Assembly (NCBI GenBank): GCA_015063605.1
Contig: SVTV01000030.1
Location: 1-35,674 of the forward strand
Length of the DNA stretch: 35,674 nt
From: Oscillospiraceae bacterium
GTDB taxonomy: Bacteria > Bacillota > Clostridia > Oscillospirales > SIG627
Direction: 5' to 3'
The stretch's first letter is position 1. The number at the start of each line of letters is the position of its first letter. The notes below the pieces were generated by a model. That model saw nothing but the letters and a program-made list of their open reading frames with translations. It was not told where the DNA came from and did no database searches. Shown in pieces: positions 1-8,446 of this stretch. A program made the translations under genes and the position numbers.

Positions 1-3
1 TCC

Positions 4-66
4 TTTGTCAAGGTAGTATTGTAAACTTTTCGTTATCGAAAACTTTACAATCTCCACCTTGACAAA
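4..66. repeat. Long imperfect palindrome
   Basis: An 11-bp outer arm at 4-14 (TTTGTCAAGGT) is exactly complementary to 56-66. A second 8-bp arm at 18-25 pairs with 44-51, and a third 6-bp arm at 27-32 pairs with 37-42 around a TTAT loop. Only a small internal loop (15-17 against 52-55) and one C/C mismatch interrupt it. No T-run follows directly, so it is not a typical one-way intrinsic terminator. It could be a terminator of an upstream gene outside the window, or a small palindromic repeat element. Its nature is undetermined. Confidence 0.6.
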
Positions 67-136
67 TATCTACTTTCTTTTTGTCACCCATCATTGACAA
101 TTATACAGGATTTTAATTTTATTTTTTTAAAAGCTC

Positions 137-165
137 TTGACTTTTTGATACAACTATTGTAAAAT
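137..165 (+). promoter_or_regulatory. Promoter of ileS leader
   Basis: The sequence shows a -35 box TTGACT (137-142), a 17-base spacer and a -10 box TAAAAT (160-165). This predicts a start near 172, just before the first conserved element of the T-box leader. Spacing and box quality match the sigma-A consensus. Confidence 0.8.
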
Positions 166-171
166 AATAAG

Positions 172-412
172 AAAGGCTATGATAAAGAGAGTAAATATTC
201 TTGAGAACCATCAGCGAGCCGTGTATGGTGTGAGACGGCGGAGAGGGAATATCGAAGATCACTTTGGAGCTGCGTCGCAGAAAGGCATTTTGCTTATTAA
301 GCTTCGCCGGGTTCTCCCGTAACAGAGAATGCGTATATTGTAAGTACGCTGCATAACGAGTGGTTTAAAGCTTTTGGCTTTGTCTTGTTATGGACAAGGC
401 TTTTTTATTTTT
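172..412 (+). promoter_or_regulatory. T-box leader (isoleucine) with terminator/antiterminator
   Basis: This leader has the stem I distal motif AGCGA (213-217), followed by a GGTG..GAGA element. A GAAG-ATC-ACTTTGGAGC stretch (254-270) gives the isoleucine codon ATC at 258-260 as the likely specifier; another ATC lies at 251-253. The T-box itself is degenerate, with TGGT at 361-364, suited to a tRNA ending in ACCA. The antiterminator 352-360 pairs with 384-392 over 9 bp. The competing terminator pairs 377-384 with 393-400 and is followed by a T-run (401-412). The two structures are mutually exclusive. Uncharged tRNA-Ile is therefore expected to switch ileS on. The family is well known; the specifier choice is my inference. 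Confidence 0.9.
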
Positions 413-465
413 TCATGCATTGTAAAATAGTAAATAATATTTCAGATATAAAGGAAGGTTTTTAA

Positions 466-3400
466 ATGTACGAGAAAGTGTCCACAGGCCTTAATTTCAC
501 GGAACGTGAAAAGAAAACCGAGGAATTTTGGCGCGAAAATCAAATTTTTGAAAAATCAATAGAATTAAGAAAGGGTGCACCGTCTTTCACATTTTACGAC
601 GGTCCTCCCACGGCAAACGGCAAGCCTCATATAGGTCACGTTCTTACCCGTGTTATTAAGGATATGATACCCAGATATAAGCTTATGAAGGGCTATGACG
701 TTCTTCGTAAGGCAGGCTGGGATACCCACGGTCTTCCCGTTGAGCTTGAGGTTGAAAAGCAGCTCGGTCTTGACGGAAAGGAACAGGTTGAGCAGTACGG
801 CTTGGAGCCCTTTATTCAGGAATGTAAAAAGAGTGTCTGGAAGTATAAGGGAATGTGGGAGGACTTCTCCCGTACAGTCGGCTTCTGGGCAGATATGGAA
901 GACCCTTATGTAACATATCACAACGATTTCATCGAATCCGAGTGGTGGGCATTGAAGACCATCTGGGAAAAGGGACTTCTTTATAAGGGCTTTAAGATAG
1001 TACCTTACTGCCCTCGCTGCGGTACTCCTCTCTCCAGCCACGAGGTAGCTCAGGGATATAAGGATGTCAAGGAAAAATCCGCTATCGCAAAATTCAAGGT
1101 CGTGGGAGAAGACGACACATACTTCCTCGCTTGGACAACAACTCCCTGGACTCTCCCTTCCAATGTTGCTCTCTGCGTAAATCCCGATATAACCTATGTA
1201 AAGGTATCCATGGTTCCCAAGGAAGGCGAGGAAGCAAGCAATGATAAGTACATTCTCGCCAAGGAGCTTTGCTCTTCAGTCCTCAAGGGTGAATACAGTA
1301 TAATCGAGGAATACAATGGAAGCGATCTTGAATATAAGGAATACGTTCCGCTTTTCGATTTTGTTAAGCCCGATAAGAAATGCTACTATATCACCTGTGA
1401 CGGATATGTAACCGTTTCCGACGGTACGGGTATCGTTCATATAGCTCCCGCATTCGGTGAAGATGACTCCAAGGTAGGCAGAAAGTACGATCTTCCTTTT
1501 GTACAGCTCGTTGATACAAAGGGTGAAATGACCTCGGAAACTCCTTGGGCGGGTATGTTCTGCAAGGATGCAGACAAGGAAGTATTCAAGTACCTCAAGG
1601 AAAGAGACCTTCTCTTTGCCGCACTTCCTTTTGAACACTCCTATCCCTTCTGCTGGAGATGCGATACTCCTCTCATCTATTATGCCCGTGATACATGGTT
1701 TATAAAGATGACCGCTGTAAAGGATGACCTTATAGCGAATAACAATACCATCAATTGGATCCCCGAGACCATCGGCTCCGGAAGATTCGGCGAATGGCTC
1801 AGAAACGTTCAGGATTGGGGTATATCCAGAAACCGTTACTGGGGAACTCCTCTCAATATCTGGGAATGCTCCTGCGGACACCGTCACGCAATAGGCAGCA
1901 TCGAAGAACTCAAGGAGATGTCCCGCGGAACAAGCAAGGAATGTCCCGATGATATCGAGCTCCACAGACCTTATATAGATAACGTTAATATCAAGTGTCC
2001 CGAATGCGGAAAGGAAATGACAAGAGTCAAGGAGGTTATCGACTGCTGGTTCGACTCCGGTGCCATGCCCTTCGCCCAGTTCCACTATCCCTTCGAGAAT
2101 AAAGAGCTTTTCGAAAACAATTTCCCCGCAGACTTCATAAGTGAAGCCGTTGACCAGACAAGAGGCTGGTTCTATTCGCTCCTTGCAATATCCACGCTTC
2201 TCTTCAACAAGGCTCCTTATAAGAACGTAATCGTTCTCGGCCTCGTTCAGGACGAAAACGGACAGAAGATGTCTAAGTCAAAGGGCAATGCGGTAGATCC
2301 CTTCGATGCCTTGAGAGAGCACGGTGCAGACGCTATCCGTTGGTACTTCTATTCCAATTCCGCTCCCTGGCTTCCCAACCGCTTCTATGCTGCGGCTGTT
2401 TCCGAGGGACAGAGAAACTTTATGGGTACTCTCCAGAATACCTATGCGTTCTTTGTACTTTACGCTAATATAGACAATTTCGATGCATCAAAATATAAGC
2501 TTGAATATGACCGTCTCTGTGTCATGGATAAGTGGATCATATCCAAGCTCAACACTCTCGTTAAGACCGTAGATACCTATATCGGTGAATACAAGATAAC
2601 AGAGACAGCAAGAGTCCTCAACAAGTTCGTTGATGAGCTCAGTAACTGGTATGTACGTCTCTCCCGTTCAAGATTCTGGGCAAGCGAGCTTACAGATGAT
2701 AAGATCGATGCGTATATGACGCTTTACACAGTTCTTACCACTCTGGCAAAGCTTATCGCTCCCATGCTTCCCTTCATGGCAGAGGATATATACAGAAATC
2801 TCGTATGCTCCGTTGATAAGGATGCTCCCATCAGCGTTCATCTTTGCGATTATCCCGTATGCGATGAAGCTAAGATTGATTCCGATCTTGAAGCTATGAT
2901 GGACGAAGCAAGCGATATCGTCGTTCTCGGCAGAGCATGCAGAAATACTGCGGCAATAAAGAACAGACAGCCTATCGCGGAAATGCTTGTAAGCGCAGAA
3001 AACGAGCTCAATGATTTCTATAAGGAGATCATAAAGAACGAGCTTAATGTAAAGACCGTTACCTTCGCAAAGGATGTCGGCAGATTCATATCCTATTCCT
3101 TCAAGCCTCAGCTCAAGACTCTCGGACCGAAGCTCGGTAAGAGAGTAGGCGAAATGAGAAATGTTCTTGCAACACTTGACGGACAAAGCGCAATGAAGGA
3201 GCTCAACGAAACAGGCTTCCTTAAGGTAACTCTTTCCGACGGAAACGTTGTTGTATCCAAGGAAGATCTTCTTATCGAACAGGCTAAGGTTGACGGCTAT
3301 GTTGCTGACAGCGACAGAGGAATCACAGTTGTCCTCGATACAAAGCTTACTCCCGAGCTTATCGAAGAAGGCTTTGTACGTGAGATCGTATCCAAGGTTC

Positions 3401-3621
3401 AGACGATGCGTAAGGAAGCGGGCTTTGAGGTAATGGATAAGATAATGATCTATGCTTCGGCTTCCGACATGCTTAGGGGAATAATCGAAAGAAACTCCGA
3501 TGATATCTCCCACGATACTCTTGCGGAAAAGATCCTTTTCGAGGCTTCGCCCGAGACTGCTTACACCAAGGATTGGAACGTTAACGGAGAAGATTGTACT
3601 CTCGCCGTTATCAAGCTTTGA
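466..3621 (+). CDS. ileS: Isoleucyl-tRNA synthetase, type 2
   Basis: This cytoplasmic enzyme charges tRNA-Ile with isoleucine. The 1051-residue class I synthetase has the signature PHIGH at residues 54-58 and KMSKS at 601-605. Between these lies the editing (CP1) region with the WTTTPWTLPSN motif. Zinc-ribbon-like CPRCG, CWRC and KCPEC pairs are present. The N-terminal block (FYDGPPTANGKPHIGHVL, GWDTHGLPVELEVEK) is that of eukaryote-like IleS2, not the common bacterial IleS1, which reads HDGPPYANG. IleS2 enzymes are known to be less sensitive to mupirocin; the HIGH motif here is the ordinary one. The start follows AAGGAAGG at a normal distance. It is a single-gene unit controlled by the T-box upstream. 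Confidence 0.97.
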   Translation: MYEKVSTGLNFTEREKKTEEFWRENQIFEKSIELRKGAPSFTFYDGPPTANGKPHIGHVLTRVIKDMIPRYKLMKGYDVLRKAGWDTHGLPVELEVEKQLGLDGKEQVEQYGLEPFIQECKKSVWKYKGMWEDFSRTVGFWADMEDPYVTYHNDFIESEWWALKTIWEKGLLYKGFKIVPYCPRCGTPLSSHEVAQGYKDVKEKSAIAKFKVVGEDDTYFLAWTTTPWTLPSNVALCVNPDITYVKVSMVPKEGEEASNDKYILAKELCSSVLKGEYSIIEEYNGSDLEYKEYVPLFDFVKPDKKCYYITCDGYVTVSDGTGIVHIAPAFGEDDSKVGRKYDLPFVQLVDTKGEMTSETPWAGMFCKDADKEVFKYLKERDLLFAALPFEHSYPFCWRCDTPLIYYARDTWFIKMTAVKDDLIANNNTINWIPETIGSGRFGEWLRNVQDWGISRNRYWGTPLNIWECSCGHRHAIGSIEELKEMSRGTSKECPDDIELHRPYIDNVNIKCPECGKEMTRVKEVIDCWFDSGAMPFAQFHYPFENKELFENNFPADFISEAVDQTRGWFYSLLAISTLLFNKAPYKNVIVLGLVQDENGQKMSKSKGNAVDPFDALREHGADAIRWYFYSNSAPWLPNRFYAAAVSEGQRNFMGTLQNTYAFFVLYANIDNFDASKYKLEYDRLCVMDKWIISKLNTLVKTVDTYIGEYKITETARVLNKFVDELSNWYVRLSRSRFWASELTDDKIDAYMTLYTVLTTLAKLIAPMLPFMAEDIYRNLVCSVDKDAPISVHLCDYPVCDEAKIDSDLEAMMDEASDIVVLGRACRNTAAIKNRQPIAEMLVSAENELNDFYKEIIKNELNVKTVTFAKDVGRFISYSFKPQLKTLGPKLGKRVGEMRNVLATLDGQSAMKELNETGFLKVTLSDGNVVVSKEDLLIEQAKVDGYVADSDRGITVVLDTKLTPELIEEGFVREIVSKVQTMRKEAGFEVMDKIMIYASASDMLRGIIERNSDDISHDTLAEKILFEASPETAYTKDWNVNGEDCTLAVIKL

Positions 3622-3651
3622 TTTTAAGTAGGCTTTAAGTTATATGTGTAT

Positions 3652-3693
3652 AATAGTGCCGCAGATGGAATTACTTTCGTTTGCGGCATTATT
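3652..3693 (+). terminator. Hairpin after ileS
   Basis: AATAGTGCCGCA (3652-3663) pairs with TGCGGCATTATT (3682-3693) over 12 bp including one G-U pair. A short AT-rich but not pure-T tail follows. It lies about 30 bases after the ileS stop, so it is probably the ileS terminator. The tail is weak, so termination may be inefficient. Confidence 0.6.
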
Positions 3694-3745
3694 TATAGGT
3701 TGACAAAGACAAAACCACATAATAAAAGTAATCGTATCACATAAC

Positions 3746-3773
3746 TTTCACACTGTACTGTTATAATGTGAAA
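3746..3773 (+). promoter_or_regulatory. Extended -10 promoter inside an inverted repeat, ahead of the ABC operon
   Basis: TATAAT at 3762-3767 is preceded by TGT at 3759-3761, which makes an extended -10 element; no good -35 box is seen. The -10 is overlapped by the inverted repeat TTTCACA (3746-3752) and TGTGAAA (3767-3773). A repeat placed on a promoter like this could be a repressor operator. The promoter is moderately supported; the operator is inference. Confidence 0.5.
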
Positions 3774-3848
3774 AGTCTCAACAGTAAGATCATACAGTGC
3801 CGCAGAGCCTGACGGTTTTGCCGATATTTGATATGGAGGAATACAGTT

Positions 3849-4991
3849 TTGATAGAAGTTAAAAATCTTACTAAAAAGTACGGTGACAATACCGCCGTCA
3901 AAAATTTGTCTTTCACGGTTGAAAAAGGCAGAATATACGGATTCCTCGGTCCCAACGGTGCGGGAAAATCCACAACGATGAATATCATCACGGGATGCCT
4001 TGCCGCTACGGAAGGACAGGTCCTGATAAACGGTCACGATATATTCGAAGATCCCAAGGAAGCAAAGAAGTGTATAGGATATCTTCCCGAGCTTCCCCCG
4101 GTATATCCCGATATGACTCCTTACGAATACCTTATGTTCGTAGCGGAAGCAAAGGGAGTTTCACGCGATCTTCTCTATAATGAGGTGATGCGTGTTATGG
4201 AAGCAACTCAGATAGTTGACGTTGCCGACAGACTCATAAAGAATCTTTCGAAGGGCTTCAAGCAGAGAGTCGGTATAGCTCAGGCAATGCTCGGTATGCC
4301 CGAAATCATCATCCTTGATGAGCCTACTGTAGGTCTTGACCCCAAGCAGATAATTGAAATACGAGAGCTTATTAAATCTCTCGGTAAGGATCATACGGTA
4401 ATTCTTTCCAGTCACATTCTTTCCGAGGTAAGTGCAGTATGCGATTACGTAATGATCATAGCTCACGGTACTCTCGTTGCAAGCTCTGAGATAGAAGATC
4501 TCGGTCAGTATCTCGTGGGAAGTACTTCAACAAAGCTTCTTGCCAAGGGCGACAGCGAAAGGATCGCAAATTCTCTTGCATCTCTTCCCGGCGTAACAGT
4601 AAAGAGTGTTTCAAAGGACGAAAGAGAAGCCGATGATGTATACGAATACATTCTCGAAGCCGATAAAAATGCCGATGTAAGAGAGAGCATTTTCAACAAA
4701 ATGGTAGACATCGGATGCACCATACTCAATATGGACACAAAGACCATGGGTCTTGAAGAGGTCTTCCTCAAACTTACTGATGAAGAAGCAGAGGTCTACA
4801 AGGCTCAGAGAGAGGCGGAAAAAGCCGAAAAGGCAAACCGTAAAAAGAAGAATAAAGAAATTGCAGAAGATAAAAAGGCAAAAGAGGATAAGGACGACGG
4901 AAGCGAGTATACATCCTTGTTTACCGTATCTGACAGCTCCTCGGATAACGATGATTCTGCAAACAACGAAAGCGAGGAGGACGAACAGTAA
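3849..4991 (+). CDS. ABC transporter ATP-binding protein, GldA-like
   Basis: This is the ATPase subunit of an ABC-2 type exporter. It has Walker A GPNGAGKST (about residues 34-42), the signature LSKGFKQRVGIAQ, Walker B IIILDEPTVGLDP and the H-loop SSHIL. The start chosen is TTG at 3849, nine bases after GGAGG (3835-3839), giving 380 residues; an upstream TTG at 3828 would overlap that ribosome binding site. The last ~70 residues form an unusual charged tail, first lysine-rich and then Asp/Glu/Ser-rich, rarely seen on such ATPases. The stop overlaps the permease start by one base (TAATG), so the two are translationally coupled. The substrate is unknown. Confidence 0.93.
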   Translation: MIEVKNLTKKYGDNTAVKNLSFTVEKGRIYGFLGPNGAGKSTTMNIITGCLAATEGQVLINGHDIFEDPKEAKKCIGYLPELPPVYPDMTPYEYLMFVAEAKGVSRDLLYNEVMRVMEATQIVDVADRLIKNLSKGFKQRVGIAQAMLGMPEIIILDEPTVGLDPKQIIEIRELIKSLGKDHTVILSSHILSEVSAVCDYVMIIAHGTLVASSEIEDLGQYLVGSTSTKLLAKGDSERIANSLASLPGVTVKSVSKDEREADDVYEYILEADKNADVRESIFNKMVDIGCTILNMDTKTMGLEEVFLKLTDEEAEVYKAQREAEKAEKANRKKKNKEIAEDKKAKEDKDDGSEYTSLFTVSDSSSDNDDSANNESEEDEQ

Positions 4992-5854
4992 TGGGTGCTT
5001 TTTACAGAAAAGAGCTTAAATCATATTTCAATAACATGACGGGATTTGTTTTCCTTGCATTCATTCTATTGATGACAGGAATATTCTTCACCGCCATAAA
5101 CTTAAATCAGCTTTATCCCAAGTTTGAAATAGTGATTTCAAATGTCAGCTTTATATTCCTTCTTGTGGTTCCCATACTTACCATGAGATCCGTTGCGGAG
5201 GAGAAGCATCTTAAAACAGATCAGCTTCTTTATTCGCTTCCCGTACCGGTTACAAAGATAGTTATCGCAAAATACCTTGCGATGGTATCCGTGTTCCTTA
5301 TTTCCGTAGGCGTAATGCTCATGTATCCCGTTGTTCTTTCTTTCTTTGGTGATGTAAGCTTCCTTTCCGCTTACAGCGCTCTTGCGGGATTTGCTTTCCT
5401 CGGATGTGCTCTTATATCCATAGGAATGTTCATGTCATCTCTTACGGAAAGCCAGCTTATCTCCTCCGTTATAAGCTTCGGCGTGCTCCTTATAATGTAC
5501 CTTATGACATCTCTTGCATCCATTGTCCCCAACACTGCCATAGCTTCCTTTGCATGCTTCACTCTTCTCATAGCTGCCATAGCCGCTGTTCTCTATTTCA
5601 TGACAAAGGATGCCGCAATATCCATAGCAGGCTTTGCCGTTGCGGAATTTGTGATGCTTATGGTCTATCTTTTCAATAAATCGCTTTTCGAAGGCGCATT
5701 TGCTTCTTTCTTAAAGTATTTCAGCGTATTCGACAGATTGGAAAACTTCATTTACGGTATTTTTGACCTGACTGCCATAGTATATTATCTCTCAATAATA
5801 TTCATATTTGTATTTATGACAGTTCAGTCCGTCGAAAAGAAACGTTGGTCTTGA
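4991..5854 (+). CDS. ABC-2 type permease, GldF-like
   Basis: This is a membrane subunit of 287 residues with about six hydrophobic helices. The N-terminus MGAFYRKELKSYFNNMTGFVFLAF is typical of GldF-like ABC-2 permeases, and the VPILTMRSVAEEKHLKTDQLLYSLPV segment (a RSxAEEK motif before the second helices) is a family hallmark. It starts on the stop codon of the ATPase gene, with GAGGAGG in the end of that gene as ribosome binding site. It is expected to form the exporter with the ATPase upstream and to act with the two auxiliary proteins downstream. Cargo cannot be read from the sequence. Confidence 0.92.
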   Translation: MGAFYRKELKSYFNNMTGFVFLAFILLMTGIFFTAINLNQLYPKFEIVISNVSFIFLLVVPILTMRSVAEEKHLKTDQLLYSLPVPVTKIVIAKYLAMVSVFLISVGVMLMYPVVLSFFGDVSFLSAYSALAGFAFLGCALISIGMFMSSLTESQLISSVISFGVLLIMYLMTSLASIVPNTAIASFACFTLLIAAIAAVLYFMTKDAAISIAGFAVAEFVMLMVYLFNKSLFEGAFASFLKYFSVFDRLENFIYGIFDLTAIVYYLSIIFIFVFMTVQSVEKKRWS

Positions 5855-5879
5855 TTCTCGGAAAGGAACGGTAATTATA

Positions 5880-7346
5880 ATGAACGAAAATACAGAAAAA
5901 CGTACAAAGAAAAATACCAAGCTTCTCAAAATGGGAACCTACAGCACCTTTCTGACTATTATCGCCATTGTAGCGGCTATAGTTGTTAATCTGCTTTTTG
6001 CACAGCTTCCCGCAAATATAACAAAGCTTGATACATCATCAAATGCTCTTTATACCATCTCCGACGAAACGAAGGAGCTTGTAAAGAATATCAAAGATAA
6101 AGTAACATTTTACCTTATAGCCGAAACGGGTGGAGAAGACGAGACAATCCTCGAGGTTCTGGAAAAGTATAAGGCTCTTAACTCCAACATATCTATTCAA
6201 AAGGTGGATCCTATACTCCGTCCCTCCTTCACCTCAAATTATACCGATGATGAAACAGAGCTTGTTTCAAACAGTGTTATAGTTGAAAGTGAAAAGAGAT
6301 ATTCCGTAATATCATATTACGATATATATGTTACAACGTATTCCGAGCAGGATTACTTGAACTATTATCAGTACGGCATAACTCCCACGGGAACACAAAC
6401 CTTTGCTGCTGAAAATGAGTTTACAAGTGCGTTGGATTATGTCACAACTGATCTTCTTCCCACATTGTATGCTCTTCAAGGTCACGGCGAATCTGCTCTC
6501 TCCGCTTCCGTAAAGGGTTATATCGATATGGAAAACATAGAGCTTAAGGATCTTTCGCTTCTTTCTCTTGAAGCAGTTCCTGCCGATACAACGGGCATAC
6601 TTATTAATGTTCCCACAATGGATATATCCGCCAACGAATACGAAATGCTTCTCACCTATGCCAAGGCAGGCGGAAAGATCATGCTCTTGACAGATCCGAC
6701 TTCCTATACTGAGGCGAAAATGCCCAATCTTGCCAAGCTTGCGGCACACTTCGGAGTAATGGCAGATGAGGGTATCATCCGCGAGGGTAATTCCAATAAG
6801 CATTATCCCGGATATAAGTCCGTTCTTATTCCCACGGTCACTGCAGACAGCCTTTCCGAAAATCTCAGCACGACAAACTTCAACACTCTTCTTTACAATG
6901 CTCACGGTATAATCAAGACAAATACTGCGGGCGTGGGCACCATCACACCTCTTCTTACCACATCTGATGCGGCTTACATAAAGAAGAATGATTCCGAGAC
7001 CACGGAAAAGGAAAGCGGCGACTCCGAAGGTCCCTTCTATGTAGCCGTTACGGTAGACGATTCCAACTCGGGCGCATCTCTTTTCTGGGTATCCTCCGGT
7101 AATTTCCTTAACGAGAATTACGACTATCTCGTTTCTTACGGAAACACCAATCTTTTCATGGGAGCTGTCACAAAGCTCTGCGAAAAGTCTTCTTCCATTT
7201 CCATCATTGCAAAAAGCATGAATGTTACCGCTCTCAGCATAACAGAGGGAATTGCCAATATACTCGGTATAATATTTATACTTGTTATTCCCGTAGCGTG
7301 TGCAGCTTTCGGTCTTGTTATCTGGACAAAGAGACGTAAGCGCTGA
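5880..7346 (+). CDS. GldG-like ABC transporter auxiliary protein
   Basis: This 488-residue protein has a cytoplasmic basic start, one membrane helix (about residues 17-42), a large extracellular region, and a second helix near the C-terminus (about 460-482) ending in KRRKR. The segment after the first helix (TKLDTSSNALYTISDETKELVKNIKDKVTFYLI) is the hallmark of the GldG/ABC_transp_aux family. The C-terminal part holds a GxxxLLTDP-like stretch (KAGGKIMLLTDPTSY) typical of the family. It lies 25 bases after the permease with a GGAAAGGA site. In Bacteroidetes GldG works with GldA and GldF in gliding; in Clostridia the role is not established. Confidence 0.88.
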   Translation: MNENTEKRTKKNTKLLKMGTYSTFLTIIAIVAAIVVNLLFAQLPANITKLDTSSNALYTISDETKELVKNIKDKVTFYLIAETGGEDETILEVLEKYKALNSNISIQKVDPILRPSFTSNYTDDETELVSNSVIVESEKRYSVISYYDIYVTTYSEQDYLNYYQYGITPTGTQTFAAENEFTSALDYVTTDLLPTLYALQGHGESALSASVKGYIDMENIELKDLSLLSLEAVPADTTGILINVPTMDISANEYEMLLTYAKAGGKIMLLTDPTSYTEAKMPNLAKLAAHFGVMADEGIIREGNSNKHYPGYKSVLIPTVTADSLSENLSTTNFNTLLYNAHGIIKTNTAGVGTITPLLTTSDAAYIKKNDSETTEKESGDSEGPFYVAVTVDDSNSGASLFWVSSGNFLNENYDYLVSYGNTNLFMGAVTKLCEKSSSISIIAKSMNVTALSITEGIANILGIIFILVIPVACAAFGLVIWTKRRKR

Positions 7347-7367
7347 CGGTAACAAGGAGGCGTAATT

Positions 7368-8369
7368 TTGAATAAAAGAATGATAATTATGATAGCGGCT
7401 GTAGCTTTTCTCGGAGCTTTGCTGCTGTTATATTGGGCGGTGTCCCAAAGCGGAGACGATATTCCCTTAACTTCGGTTACTGGAACGGAAGAAAGCGATA
7501 TTATTATGCTTGCCGAGTTCGATCATATGAATATGACGGAACTTTCGTATAAATGCGGCGATAATTCGCTTTCATTTGAGTGTAAGGATTCTCAATGGCA
7601 GATGAAGGGAGACGAAAAATTCCCCCTTGATACATATACTGTCACGGAAATGGCTAAGGCGATAGCCTCCATAGGTGCAAACAGACATGTTGTAAACCTT
7701 ACGACCGTATCCGACAAGGAAAGCATATTAAAGGAATACGGCTTCGATAAGCCCTTCTGTATCGTAAATGTAAAATATGAGGACGGAAGCAAATTTGAGT
7801 ATATCCTCGGTGCGCACAATTCCTTCAGCTACGGATACTATTTCAGAATAGGAGAAAGCGACGATATCTATATGATAGCAGATGCTTTGTACGATTATTT
7901 TGATTACACATCCGATGATCTGATGGTACTTGATGAGATGCCGAAATATGATTCCGCCGAATTCAAGGGCTTTAGGCTCACAACTCCCGAAGGCACGAAG
8001 GAAACAGAAGACATCGACGCTGTCGCTTCTCTTATAGATGTATTCTACGGTACGGAGCTGACAAAGTGCGTTGAATACGGAGCCGACGAAAGTACATTTG
8101 CAAAGTACGGACTCTCCGCGGACAAAAGAACCACTCTCACAGCCCTTATTTCAAAGGATGAAGAGAGTGATGAGTCTAAGATGGATAACATCGGTAATAC
8201 AGGAGAAACCACCTCGAGCGAATATGAGACCTTCTCCGTTTATTACGGCGATGCGACCGACGACGGACAGAATGTCTATATAACCGTTGAGGGAAGCACG
8301 ATAGTCTATAAAACGGGAATATTTTTCCTCGATTCCGCAATAGCGGGATTTGAAACCCTGGAAGAATAA
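7368..8369 (+). CDS. DUF4340 domain lipoprotein-like/membrane-anchored protein
   Basis: The start is TTG at 7368, placed 8 bases after GGAGG. The product has 333 residues with one N-terminal membrane helix (residues ~4-22) and an extracellular acidic domain rich in beta-type sequence (e.g. FECKDSQWQMKGDEKFPLD). There is no lipobox cysteine, so it is a membrane-anchored protein and not a lipoprotein. The arrangement of the domain and its place directly after a GldG-like gene match DUF4340 proteins, which co-occur with these ABC systems. Function is unknown; a cell-surface partner of the exporter is the likely role. It is the last gene before the shared terminator. Confidence 0.8.
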   Translation: MNKRMIIMIAAVAFLGALLLLYWAVSQSGDDIPLTSVTGTEESDIIMLAEFDHMNMTELSYKCGDNSLSFECKDSQWQMKGDEKFPLDTYTVTEMAKAIASIGANRHVVNLTTVSDKESILKEYGFDKPFCIVNVKYEDGSKFEYILGAHNSFSYGYYFRIGESDDIYMIADALYDYFDYTSDDLMVLDEMPKYDSAEFKGFRLTTPEGTKETEDIDAVASLIDVFYGTELTKCVEYGADESTFAKYGLSADKRTTLTALISKDEESDESKMDNIGNTGETTSSEYETFSVYYGDATDDGQNVYITVEGSTIVYKTGIFFLDSAIAGFETLEE

Positions 8370-8391
8370 AAGAATCATTTATAACAAAAAA

Positions 8392-8446
8392 CCTGTCGCA
8401 AGAACTAAGCAGAAGCTTTAAAAATGCGGCAGGCTTTTATTTTTTA
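8392..8446. terminator. Bidirectional terminator between convergent genes
   Basis: CCTGTCGCA (8392-8400) pairs with TGCGGCAGG (8425-8433) over 9 bp with one G-U pair. A T-rich tail follows on the + strand (8434-8446). An A-run on the left side (8385-8391) serves as a T-tail for the opposite strand. It ends both the ABC operon and the leftward AEC gene. Confidence 0.85.

Noticed and set aside
3700..3728. TTGACA at 3700-3705 as promoter of the ABC operon
   Set aside because: The -10 at 17-base spacing (TAAAAG) is poor; the extended -10 at 3762 is better.
6312..7355. Minus-strand frame of 347 codons
   Set aside because: It lies inside the GldG-like gene on the opposite strand and shows no domain.
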